A stretch of DNA of 64,000 nucleotides from Lingula anatina (taxonomy: Eukaryota > Brachiopoda > Lingulata > Lingulida > Lingulidae): the NCBI RefSeq assembly GCF_001039355.2, contig NW_019775236.1, positions 316,130-380,129 of the forward strand, in the 5' to 3' direction. The position numbers and the translations under genes are program-made. This document shows positions 50,214 to 60,830 of this stretch, piece after piece. The notes below the pieces were generated by a model. That model was not told where the DNA came from. It did not search any database and worked only from the letters and a program-made list of their open reading frames with translations. Position 1 is the first letter of the stretch. Every line of letters begins with the position of its first letter.

Positions 50214-51590
50214 GCACTGCTGGCAGCATTAAGTGTAATACCAGTACATAAGGTCTGCATTAGCATCCCTGCTTTGGCCAGGTCAGTACATTTAAGACTG
50301 GGTTCCCATACCTAGACTGATCTTACAGGATCGATCCATTTCCACGGGGTTTCTCGCTAAATTGCTGCTAAACGATAGTTAATTACCCCCTATCAGCTTC
50401 AGTAGGCGTGACAGACATTTAAGCCACTTAAGTTAATTGCAATTGAGTGAGAATCCCCATGGCCCATGGCAGCCTACGGGTGCGTCTTGTAGACGCCCCT
50501 TTACATGCGAAAACGACAAGGCCTATGCTGAGTTCGTCTTTTACTACAGAGCTTTGAGAGCCGAAAAAGACATAGCTGTGTCTCTTTCGCCACTTACTGA
50601 ACTCTGTTCGCGGGTTTTTATGCAGTATTTTTTATAGATTTTTTTTTTCTGAAAATTGTATTTAGAAGTAAAACGTATATTAGGTGGGCGGGTGGGTCAG
50701 GCACAGTGCTGTCGTTGGCGTGCACGGGTGCAGGAAAAAACAGTCCGTTACAGCAACGACCTGGCCCTGCAATCGAGAAGTCACGAGAAAAAAGCCGATG
50801 GTTTAGAATAAGTGATCGATTTGACAACAAAATTATTACTGGTCATTATCTTAAAGTTTTCCTTTCTTTTCAAATTTTGCTTTAGAATATTAAACTTTAC
50901 TATTTAGATTGATTTAGATTCTTTGGAATGGTGCCTGATGACATCGGTATTATAGTTTCACAAGTATTCCTTTCTCTTCATTTTTAAAGTCTTTAAAATG
51001 ATGTTCAGGCGGGGATGGTCATAGTTCTCTATCCTTTACCAGCTACGCCACAGATCAAACTTGAATGGAGTCAATAGCTAATCCGGCATGGAGGCATGCA
51101 TATGTCACAGGCCTACTGCACACATAAAGATGACAAGAGCAAGAAGAGTTTTTTTTTTCAAAAGTCACGTCGCCACTATTGTTTAACCCAAATATGTTCT
51201 TGCTTTTTTCATGCCCACCCCCTTTCGTAAGGAATAGTTCTTTCGCGTTCTTTAAAAAATACAAGTTTTCGTTTTAATTTAAAAATTCGGACACCCTACC
51301 AAACTGCAATGTTGCCATTGCGCGATCGACGAAACGCGATCTAAACGAATTATTCTCATCTAAATCGTTAACTTTAGGCAACTAACATGAAATATCCGAA
51401 AGGCTAACCCTTCTCGCTGATAACAATACATCCATGGTTTAATCATTTTACTTGCTGTCAAAAATATCCAACAATTAACACGAGCATAAAAATCCCGCAG
51501 ACTACATTCTCTCCCCGAATACGCATGCATGCGTACATCTTTTCGTAGCGACTTACAACAAGTCGGAGGCAGTTGTAAATTTACGTGCAT
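50214..51590. other. Unannotated spacer in the insert between the two duplicate copies
   Basis: No gene recognised. Short frames on both strands lack any domain. The sequence is moderately GC-rich near 50660-50780. Confidence 0.4.
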
Positions 51591-51591
51591 A

Positions 51592-51710
51592 TTTACAAGA
51601 GTTTGTAACTTACAAAACTTCGAGAATACCAACTGACAAGAACGATCGGACTTACGTGAAAAGTTACAAGAATTTGTAAGTTACAACCTTTCGAGAATAC
51701 GGCCCCAGTT
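51592..51710. mobile_element. Possible transposon terminus with internal direct repeat
   Basis: Two imperfect copies of a ~38-bp unit, 51592-51629 and 51663-51700, each end in TTCGAGAATAC. The second is followed by GGCCCC. Each unit contains TTACAAG...TTTGTAA palindromic elements. This looks like the subterminal repeats of a non-autonomous transposon, but the opposite end was not found. Confidence 0.35.
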
Positions 51711-52154
51711 GTTAATAGATGGCGCAGAGAGTAGTTTTTAGAGGACATTGTGTTTTCGGTGCAAAGATGAAAAAACCACCTTCGTCAGGGTTTACAATTG
51801 TATTTTTTATGGATTATGCGATATATTTCTATTTTTTCTTTTTACCTACACAGTTTCAATGAATCCTGGATCCGCGGGAAAGGGGGGCATGCATCCCTGT
51901 CAACTCCTGCCTTCGCTTTCTATATAGGCCTAATGATAATAATAATGATAATAATTTATTGAGCACTAAATTGTTTCAGCACATTTTGTAGGCCCTCTAA
52001 ACTACTTGTGTTATACATGCATGTAATATATATCTAGACCTATTATCACACTTATGTGATATCAGGCATACAAGCATAAATGTAATTATACGTTTCTTAA
52101 TTACGTTATATACGTAATCTACAGTAACAAGTGAATAATGATCTCTTCACCCAT

Positions 52155-52300
52155 CTGGAATCAGCTACATTTAGGAGAAAACGGCACAGCAGGCCAAGAC
52201 ATCTTTTGCGTTAATATTTTGATACTGTCCTTTTTCATTCTTACAAAGATTTGTAAAAATACTGTCTCCTAGACCTATCTGTTAAATATATCCCGACTTT
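52155..52300. repeat. Imperfect direct repeat, unit 1
   Basis: Similar in sequence and order to 52490-52660. Shared landmarks are ACATTT-GGGAGAAAA-type, ACATCT-TT...TTAATATTTT, TTTGTAAAAA...TGTCTCCT and ATCTGTTAAATA. The two units are clearly divergent, so this is an older duplication or two copies of one mobile sequence. Confidence 0.7.
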
Positions 52301-52381
52301 TCTTTTCTTTTTTAAAACATATAATCTCATATAGAAATGAAAAAATGAGTTAAGGAACTAAAGCCGAAAAGCTATTGAATG

Positions 52382-52384
<3 letters not shown>

Positions 52385-52417
<33 letters not shown>
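52385..52417. repeat. (AG)n microsatellite
   Basis: About 16 AG units between the two imperfect direct repeats. Confidence 0.95.
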
Positions 52418-52421
<4 letters not shown>

Positions 52422-52489
52422 AAGAGAAAACGTGTGTGTATTTTGCCTTATAACTCCTACCTCCGCTTTCAAAAATAAACTCTCCAGCC

Positions 52490-52660
52490 GTGTGGTATAC
52501 ATTACATTTGGGAGAAAAGGACACTACAGGTCAGGACATCTGTTACATTAATATTTTTGATACTTTTCTTTTTTGCTTTTACAAAAATTTGTAAAAAGTG
52601 TGTCTCCTCGACGTACATGTATCTGTTAAATAGCCCACTACAATATCCCCATATTTCCAC
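52490..52660. repeat. Imperfect direct repeat, unit 2
   Basis: Partner of 52155-52300. A further upstream match (AACTCCTNCCTNCGCTTTC) at about 51901 and 52451 suggests the repeat unit is longer and interrupted by the AG microsatellite. Confidence 0.7.
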
Positions 52661-52879
52661 CTATAAGATAAGAGAGAAAGAGGCGGGCCGAAATTTTGCT
52701 GGAATTTTTGGTGAACTTGACCTGGCTGTGGTGAAAAAAAAATGGACATCGGACTCAGGTCGGACTTGAAGAACAAAACAAACAAGCACAAAACAAGCAC
52801 GAACGTAATCTCCTCTCAACTCATCTAACACCCTCACGTGGTCAAATGCACCCCAGGTCAGCCTCCAGCGGTCATGTAG

Positions 52880-53080
52880 ATACCCCCCGCACCGATAATC
52901 CCCTTTAGTAATTTTTTGTATAGGCCTAATGCGCATCGATGCAACCCCACACCGATAGATCCCCGCAGCGGTACACCCCCGAACCGATACTCCCCCGCAC
53001 CGATACTTCCCTGCAGTAGGCCTATATCTGTAATTGTGGGGATGTACCGGTGCGGGGGAGTATCGGTGCGGGGACGTATC
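52880..53080. repeat. GC-rich minisatellite with inverted arm (hairpin)
   Basis: Several copies of a ~14-15-bp unit (CCCCCGCACCGATA) run from about 52883 to 53010. The segment 53044-53080 carries the same unit in inverse orientation. The arms 52971-53006 and 53044-53080 can pair over about 30 bases, leaving a ~37-nt loop. Its minus-strand translation gives repeated YRCGG, a spurious ORF. Confidence 0.75.
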
Positions 53081-53532
53081 GACAAGTAACCCGCCTGCCA
53101 GATAACATGCCACCAGTGGGTCACCTGCGGCTATAAACAGCAAACAGCCACTGGTGGACCACTGGTGTAGGGCCTACTGCTGGTGGTTAGCTGGTGGCAG
53201 ATTGCCGTTGGTAATGTAGCTGGTGACCGGTCCACCGGTGACCCATTCGCGATTTTCTCATCGTAATAGTTAAGAGTAGCTTTTTTTTTTTTTCAAATAC
53301 GCGTATGCGTATTGTAATAACGTTACCTCATTTCGGCGGAAGTGTTTTTTTTTTACCTTTGTTCACTCGTTTGGGAGTGCGCAATTTCCAAGCATTTCAT
53401 TGGCCTATAAAATTTACGTGACGTAGACCTACTGCACGCGACGGCTGCACGTGACGTCTGCGTCGACCACTCTGCTCCGCCTGTCTGCTGCCACTGGGCT
53501 TCGATTTCACTATATTTCATGTAAAATAGGTA

Positions 53533-54141
53533 GACTCGCCCTTCAAGAAATCGACGCCTTCAAGAAATCGACGAAAACCGGAAGTGCGTGTTTTTTGCAC
53601 TGTTTTTCCTGTCATGCCCATCGTAAACATTGTGTTGTCAAGTAAAATGAAGCGTCTGATACAAAGTATCAAACGCGGCATTCACGTGCTTGCTGGCGAT
53701 GCGTTCAGTACACTTTGTTTACACTGACAAGTCGAGGTCAGAAATGCACAATGTTTTTCTATGTAATTACGCAGTTTCAATTTTGATTAGTGGATTTTCT
53801 TTTATCTGCATGGTCATTTTCCGAACATTTGTATAAGCCACAAAATATTTCTCATCGGAAAATCACCCAGCAGCTTTCCAAGTACAAGCGAGTGACGTCA
53901 TGACGCACTTCCGGTTTTCGTCGAGATCTTGAAGGGATTAGCGTTACGGTTTGCTGCACATTTAAAGCGTTCTTTCTCAAAATGTACTCAACTGCTTGGA
54001 TTGAAATTTACAGAACTTATTCTTCACATGATATCACACATATGTACTTAATTTGAGAGCTTTAGCTGTTATATGTTTTCTACATTCCCCATTCAAATTT
54101 GAAAAAGAGCTATTTTCCGTCGATTTCTTGAAGGGCAAGTC
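53533..54141. mobile_element. MITE with TA target-site duplication and nested inverted repeats
   Basis: The terminal inverted repeat 53533-53556 matches 54118-54141 with one mismatch over 24 bp. It is flanked by TA on both sides (53531-53532 and 54142-54143), as for Tc1/mariner-type elements. A second inverted pair lies inside: 53557-53588 (CTTCAAGAAATCGACG then AAAACCGGAAGTGCG) against 53904-53936. No transposase is encoded in the 609-bp element, so it would depend on one supplied elsewhere. Confidence 0.82.
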
Positions 54142-54976
54142 TAAGCCTAATAATATTTAAGAGCTTGNGGTGCCCCATACGCTGTTTTTTTTTCTTTTTC
54201 ATCTATCAATCCGCATGATCGGGGGTCGTAAAATTCCAACGGGCATTTTGTAAAAAATGTGGATATTTGTCCGAATTCAAACGGATACTCCCACGTCCAC
54301 TATAAAACCAGAGGTGACAAAAGCTTGCTTCATTTAGAGAAATGCGAAATATCACGGTTATGGCATCAGAACCCAAAGGTTTTTATGTGACTGATTTAAG
54401 AATGAAAATAAATACTTGAAATGAATATTCAACTTGTCTCTTGGATTAAAAAATCTTAATTTAATTATGCGTTCTGGAGATAAAGATATAAAATAACGTC
54501 AGGGAAGTCAATTAATGAACCAGGTACAGTGCACCATTGCCCTAGCCCCCAAAATAACAAGCAAATTAAACACGCGTACATCATTCTAAAAGGCTTCTCC
54601 TTCAAAATTAAAGCAGTCGAACATTTTCCTTTACATTTTAGTTAAAACAATGGAGGTTCTTTTCTGTGTCTTTGTCAGATTCGGCGAACTTAAAGTCTAC
54701 ACAAGTCTACATTCCATACCACATTTCAAATTCAATTCTTGGTATGGAATTTTTCAAAATGATGGGAAAACATAAAACTAGGTGACAGATGGAGAACAAA
54801 AGAAGTTACCTAATCCTTAAGTAAAACTTAATACAATTTGGATTTTGTAAATGACACATAATTCTGAAAAAAAGAAACACTTGAACGTCAAGGTTATGTT
54901 TCTTGCAAATTATATACAGAGAATAAAGAAATTAAGATACGATTTCTGATCGCTTAAAACTGATATTCACATTCAG

Positions 54977-55048
54977 GGCCTCGTGGCACAAGTGTCAGTG
55001 CTTTCTGACAAGGTTGACAGAACGTAGGCTGGAACGCAAGAATTCGGT
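54977..55048 (+). pseudogene. Degenerate tRNA-Trp-like sequence (copy B)
   Basis: Same sequence as 48990-49061, carried by the duplication. Not a functional tRNA. Confidence 0.4.
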
Positions 55049-55776
55049 TTTTGTTGATTTTATTTACTAGAACATTGAATTTCACTTCCATTGGTGACAT
55101 TGACACAATAGGCTCTTAAGCGAAGTGGCGTCTTCATTCTCCCACCAGATACAGCTATTTCACATGTCCAAAAGTGTAACAAGAAATATTTGCAAATCCT
55201 ACACCACTAAAAAAAGCTAAATCCGACATCATAGCAAACATTTTTACAAGCCAAAGAATTTTTTACTATCTTTAAATTCAGATTTTTTTTCACAACTAGA
55301 TTTTGATTTTCTTGGCAAAACTTGACATCAAAGATGTGTCTTGTGACATGGAATGTTTTTTGTCTCTTGTGCTGTCACTATGTATCTATGTCTAAATGGC
55401 TCATGTGACACCCTTCTCATTCACAATGTTAACTGCAAGTTTTTAAAAAATTATGAATAGGTTGCTATCATATCACAAAAACTATCATGTATCACAGGGA
55501 CAAAACGACTCCATTAGAAACATCCATCAAGTGCATGCTCATACAGACTATAACATTACACTCCAGCAAAAATGTGGATAAAAATTCATTCTTTAAGTGA
55601 GTTTGGAATAAACTCATATTTTACACTGATCAGAAATAAACTAAAAAGAGCAAATCAAGGCAAAATAAATGATTTTACAGTCAACAAAAGTGATCTAAAA
55701 TTTAATTTTTGTTAATCAATAAGGCATCTGAATCATATTTACAGCCCATGAAATCATTTTCATCTAGAAAAGTAAA

Positions 55777-55782
55777 TTTATT
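55777..55782 (-). terminator. Candidate poly(A) signal for the kinase gene
   Basis: AATAAA on the minus strand about 265 bp after the kinase stop codon. Because it lies in the duplicated block, the same hexamer occurs in copy A. Confidence 0.35.
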
Positions 55783-56046
55783 GATGATAGATAGGTACCA
55801 ATGGCTTTTTTATATCAATTTAATGAAAAATCTAGCTCAATAATATATTGGGTTAGAATTGACATATCTATAGGGGCCTACTTGGTACAGATTAATAATA
55901 ATACAAATTTAAACAATGCTTCACACATTTTTCTATGATCATATCATTAGAACTGCATCAATTCCACAAGAAATAATTTGGAATCCATGAGTCCATATGT
56001 GCTTAAACTGATTTTTTCTTATATCAAAATCACACTATTTAATAGT

Positions 56047-56779
56047 CTACATATGGGTGTCTTGCTCTGAGGCACTTTGTCCATTGTTGTTATTTTCAGC
56101 ATTGCTGTTACTGTCAAAAAACTTATTAAATAACATACCACACTTATTTTTGATGGCCACTTTTGGTATAAGACCATGGATACCATGTGTTGGATTTTTT
56201 TCTGCAACTGACCAATAGGTTCTATTGTCTGTTGTCATGTCAACATATTCTTCCAGAGCATCTTCATCTTCATCCTTCCCATCTTCCCTGTGTAACATCA
56301 CACATGCAGAGTCATCAGAAAGCAAGCGCTTGTCTCTGGTGGTGATCTCACAGTGTGCTTCAACAACTCTGTCACTAGGTCGGTGACTAGAGTTGACAAA
56401 TTTTGCCACAACAGTATCTAGAGGATGGTCATTTGAGCCGTGTAACATATTCCCATTTTTCTCATCAGCATCATCAGAATCATCAACATCACCAAATCCA
56501 TCATCTTTAATTTCAAAGTTCATCTCGTGGCACACTGTTTCATCTAGACAAGCTACACTGCTTGTAAAACTCTGACCTTTACAATGGCCTTGACCCTTTG
56601 GATCATTAAGGTCATCTGGATAAGTCATGGTATAGTAGTCTTTTGAAGAATCTATATTTAAATCAAGGTAGCAGTCAGAACACATACTTTCCATCATCTG
56701 TTCAATTGTATTGCGCAGTTGGGTGAAACTTGGGCGCCTGGCCATGTCCTCTTGCCAACAGAGCATCATCACATCATAT
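56047..56779 (-). CDS. Receptor tyrosine kinase, last coding exon (5' part outside window)
   Basis: The exon follows an acceptor (TTACTAG) at 56781-56780 and reads YDVMMLCWQEDMARRPSF, the C-terminal helix of a tyrosine-kinase domain (CW...RPSF hallmark, subdomain XI). It then encodes a cytoplasmic tail of about 210 aa ending at TAG (56047-56049). The tail carries YLDLN and two YxxM motifs, YYTM and YVDM, the consensus for the p85 SH2 domains of PI3-kinase. The rest is acidic and low in complexity, with a poly-Asn stretch near the end. The order kinase end, then YLDL, recalls FGFR and RET, while YVDM-type sites recall PDGFR/KIT, so the subfamily is open. No other kinase exon is visible up to 64000. 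The preceding intron therefore exceeds 7.2 kb, or the remaining exons were missed. Confidence 0.85.
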
Positions 56780-57290
56780 CTAGTAATTGAGAATGAGGTT
56801 GAAATTTATTACAAACATGAACAAATTACAAAAAATACTTATTACTTATAAAAATATGTACATCAAAGAGACTGTGGATTAAATCTGGATGGGTTATAGT
56901 TATATGTTTTCTCATGAATGAACATTTTTTTTTTACTATATACAGGAGAAAAAATTTTATTCTGTTATTTAATATATATACGTGTTTATGTTAATAAGCT
57001 ATAAGCAAGAAAATTAGGAGTGTTTCTACTTCTTCACAGAAAAATCTGTCTACTTAATATGAGCCATGACTTGAAGGCCACGAGGAGAAACTGAATACAC
57101 ATATCCCGATGGTGCGTTAATTGTACTGTTCCATCATTCAGAACATACTTTCAGTAGAGAGAGGAAACATATTTTAGGTTGATGTTTAGTTATGGCCACT
57201 TGGTTTCATGCCTACTACTTTGAATCATTGACTGAGAGACAACTAAATATAGATAATAAGTAGGTTCACAGTGGTGGGTGTCCTGGCAAC

Positions 57291-57318
57291 TCTCTCTCTT
57301 TCTCTCTCTCTCTCTCTC
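57291..57318. repeat. (CT)n microsatellite
   Basis: CT-rich tract of about 14 units with one interruption. Confidence 0.9.
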
Positions 57319-60300
57319 AACACTAATTAATTTTGTGAAGTCATTCTGTTATAGATTCTCATTTGACTTTGTATCTGTCTATGAGGTCATTAAGCTAATC
57401 TGGTTGAATTCCATCAATATCATCAATATATTGTTTAACTAATTTCTATTCAACAACTGCCTCAAACAAGTCAATGAACAACAATACGATCTTCCCTAAA
57501 TTGTACATTTGCAAATAAAATTTGTTTGTTATAACAATCACACTGAAGTAAGAAAAAACAGATTCAAGTAAAATGCTTTTTTACTATTCTTTTTTTTTCA
57601 AATTCTGTCTTTATGCTCATGTAAGATGCAGTAGGTATAAAAAAGGATATCCCATATTTCTTCTGAAAGATTACAAAAGAAAAAAAAACAGTATCCCCCT
57701 TTTTTAACATGATTCTGTCCAATGCAAAATTACTCTTTAAATTCATCATTTAATATCAAACTTCACACAGAAGAGGATGCTGACACCAAGGCTTTCACTC
57801 AGTGATAGACATCGCCTACAACTTGATGATGCAGAGATCACTTTTTTCTCAGCCCTCTAAATCCCCCCTTGGGGACCCTCGCAATTTATCTGTCTGTCTG
57901 CAATATTGACCTTGCTGTCATTAGTTTTAAACAGAGCCCATTCTCCTTTTCTAGAGTCCAAATTAAAAAGCAAAATCCCTAATTGAAAGCTGAACCATAA
58001 GTAGTACTCCAATGTAATCAGAACAATGGAGAATTGCAAATAAATCAACCAACTGGACTTGCTTCCATAGCATCTAATTGAATTATTACATATTGATTGC
58101 TCCCCCCAGGAATGATCAGTGTTTTACCTCAAGATTTCTCCATTATCTCAAGTGTGGAGAATGAATATTTACGCAGATGGTGTAAGAGCTTAATTTCTGA
58201 ATGGAAGGAAATTGATTGTGTCATTACTTTGACTGGGAAACTGCCTGGGATATGTTTAGCTTAAACAGAATGGTGCAACACCATTCAAGCTGGGGGAAGA
58301 CAATCAGAAATCATAACTTCATTCTAAATGACACTTTATTTTGCCCATATTGTGGTGTGTATGACTGTTTAGTCATTATGTGGCCAACATTCTTGTTTTC
58401 AGTTGCTGCAAGTACTGTTTCTTCAAAACTGAATCTACCAACCTCAACATTTTTTTTTATAGAAGCTTTACTTCAGTATAAAAAGAAAAAAAGGAAAAAA
58501 AATTTGAACTAAGTGACTGACTCCAGTGGTACAAGCAAGTTCTATTTCTAGCAAATTAAGAAATACCACTAACCTCTCCAACTCCAGCATTCTGACATTC
58601 ATGGTGGACATGTACTAGCTACAACATTGGCACCCAGCTTAATTAGCCAGCTTATTAAAACAAAAGCCAGGTACACTTCTCCCATAGGGTTGCTTTGTTA
58701 TGTTGTATTTCTTTGAAGTGGGCCAAGCACACCCTTCTTGAGTGGCATGGCAGAGGATTAACTGTGACGTTGTTACAGTCTTTTAACTTGGAGCAAATTA
58801 ATTCTGCTACAATTGTTCCAGTAGAGGGTACTAAGACAATGAAACTAGATCATGAGTTTAGTATCATTTAGTACCAACATTATCTGCAAGAAAAAGAAGG
58901 GGAAAAATATGGTATACCAACATTTTATTTGTTTTCTTTTCATTGTATTTAAATCTGTCTGTTGTCAGTCCAGTTTTCAATGGGTTTGTTGGACAGAGGG
59001 TTACAGCAAGTATCTAAAAGACAAAATTTTCTTTTAAAAAACCTTTGACTTTAAACACCAAGCATTTTTTTTATTTTACCAGTAAGGATCAAATAAAGGG
59101 TGCTCCTAAAAGACATTTTAAAACAATTCAAAGAATGCCACACCAAGATCCATTAACAAAGTGAAATAAAATACTCATGACACCTAATTTACCTGACTTT
59201 ACTAAACAAAATGGGAAAGGACTGAAAAAGCTTCAAAATGCAGAAAGAGTTTGGCTGTCAAATGCTGTAAAGCTAGTCATCAGATAATGGCTTTTTGCTT
59301 CACTTTAGCACAATCAAAAGAGCATTTACTGCCTTAAGATGTAAGATATATGAGCACAAATGCTCACACCTGTGAAGATAAAAACAGAAAACAAAAAGGT
59401 TTTTTGATTGGAGTTAGCATTTAATGAACATCTAGACATTTTGGTTACACATTTCAGATGAAGCATTCATTCACAAAATGTGCTGATTCAATGGATGAAA
59501 TTAGTTTGCATAACATCTTTTTATTTGTAGTCACAGACTGATCATGACAAAATGCCTCTAACATAATCCAATAAATAATCATGTGTGGAAAAATTAATAT
59601 AAAAGAAACTCTTGACAAGAGACAGAGGGGTTAAGATAAGATAGGAATAGGGCCTTTTATAATTTACAATTCCACTCACAACCCTCTTTCTTATACCTAA
59701 TCCATAATTATTTTTTACTCAAGGACTAACTATGCCTCTTTAAACAAACTCTGCATGTCAAACAAATTTGAACTGTGAAGCTTAATTTGCTTTCACAAGC
59801 TGATAACACAAAAAGCTATAAAATTAAACTAGAATAATTATGTCCAGAAACCATCAAAGCTTTGATGTCTGATACCCATCCTGAATTTCATCATTTTTTC
59901 ATCAATGAAGACATTATAGTGTCAATCCTCCAATATAATTAATGTTTACAATTAGAATTCATGATAACACCTCGTGGACTGATTTAAGATGGCATCTTTG
60001 TATAAGAAAATAACTTTTGCTCAGTGTTATTGGACAGGTACACAGTGTAAAAAGAGAGGCCATACAACAAACAGTTAGTGACAGGGATACATTATCTTTG
60101 GATAAAGTTGCAGCTTTCTTTATGATCTATGCCACCCACATGCAGAACAATACCATTTACTTGGTGTTTAAGGAACCACACTAGACATTTTTCAATTTAC
60201 TTTTTTATTCAGTCTTTTTATTTGACCTGGAAATGAACATTTTGGAAAATGCCTTATCTGTATTTGTTGTCTTCATTTTTTAAATTTTTTCATTCTAAAA

Positions 60301-60798
60301 AAAAAAAAGTAGTTTACATCTTTGGTGAAATGTGTTTTAACATTTTTACGATGAATAGCAAATTTAAAACAACATTACTTTTGTATCTGGTAGTATTTAA
60401 AGTCAGCACCTCTCACTTCTGTTTCCCTGTTTCGTTACGATAAAAGTTTATCATGATTTCTGATAATCTCCACAGAGACTTTGGCAGACTCAGTGGTAAC
60501 ATAATATTACATAGTTGTGGTCTCTTGTGATTTCCCCAGGGGGTTATAAGGAAGCTAACACAAAAGTTTACAAAACCTTTACATTGCTGTCTCAAAAATT
60601 TCTGTGCATTCTTGAAGAAGCAAGAAAAACAGGAATTGTTAAGCAAAGAAGCTCAATGAGCAAGCTATCATTTAGTTGGTTGATTTGTTCAATCACTTAG
60701 GTAATGCCGTACAGCAATTTCTTGGCATGTTTGCCGTTGACGAAGCTGCTGGGACGAGAAACCACATACACTCCTCTATAAACACAACTGACACTTTC

Positions 60799-60830
60799 AA
60801 GCAGCTCTAGCCAATTTTATAGAGCTGCTT
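60799..60830. repeat. Short perfect inverted repeat
   Basis: AAGCAGCTCTA pairs perfectly with TAGAGCTGCTT across a 10-nt loop. The flanks do not extend the stem, so it is too short for a microRNA precursor. Confidence 0.6.

Larger units (their letters stand above)
54170..55917. repeat. Direct duplication, copy B (1748 bp)
   Basis: Second copy of 47893-49919. It starts two bases after an isolated N at 54168. It lacks 283 bp of copy A, with the join at a shared GCTTG. Its far end continues smoothly into the 3' end of the kinase gene, so copy B sits in the more natural context. It includes the likely kinase 3' UTR end. Confidence 0.95.

Noticed and set aside
52661-53143. 160-codon minus-strand frame with YRCGG repeats
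   Set aside because: It is the translation of the minisatellite; the repetition comes from DNA structure, not protein constraint.
60799-60830. Possible microRNA hairpin
   Set aside because: The stem is only 11 bp with no extension outside, far short of a precursor.
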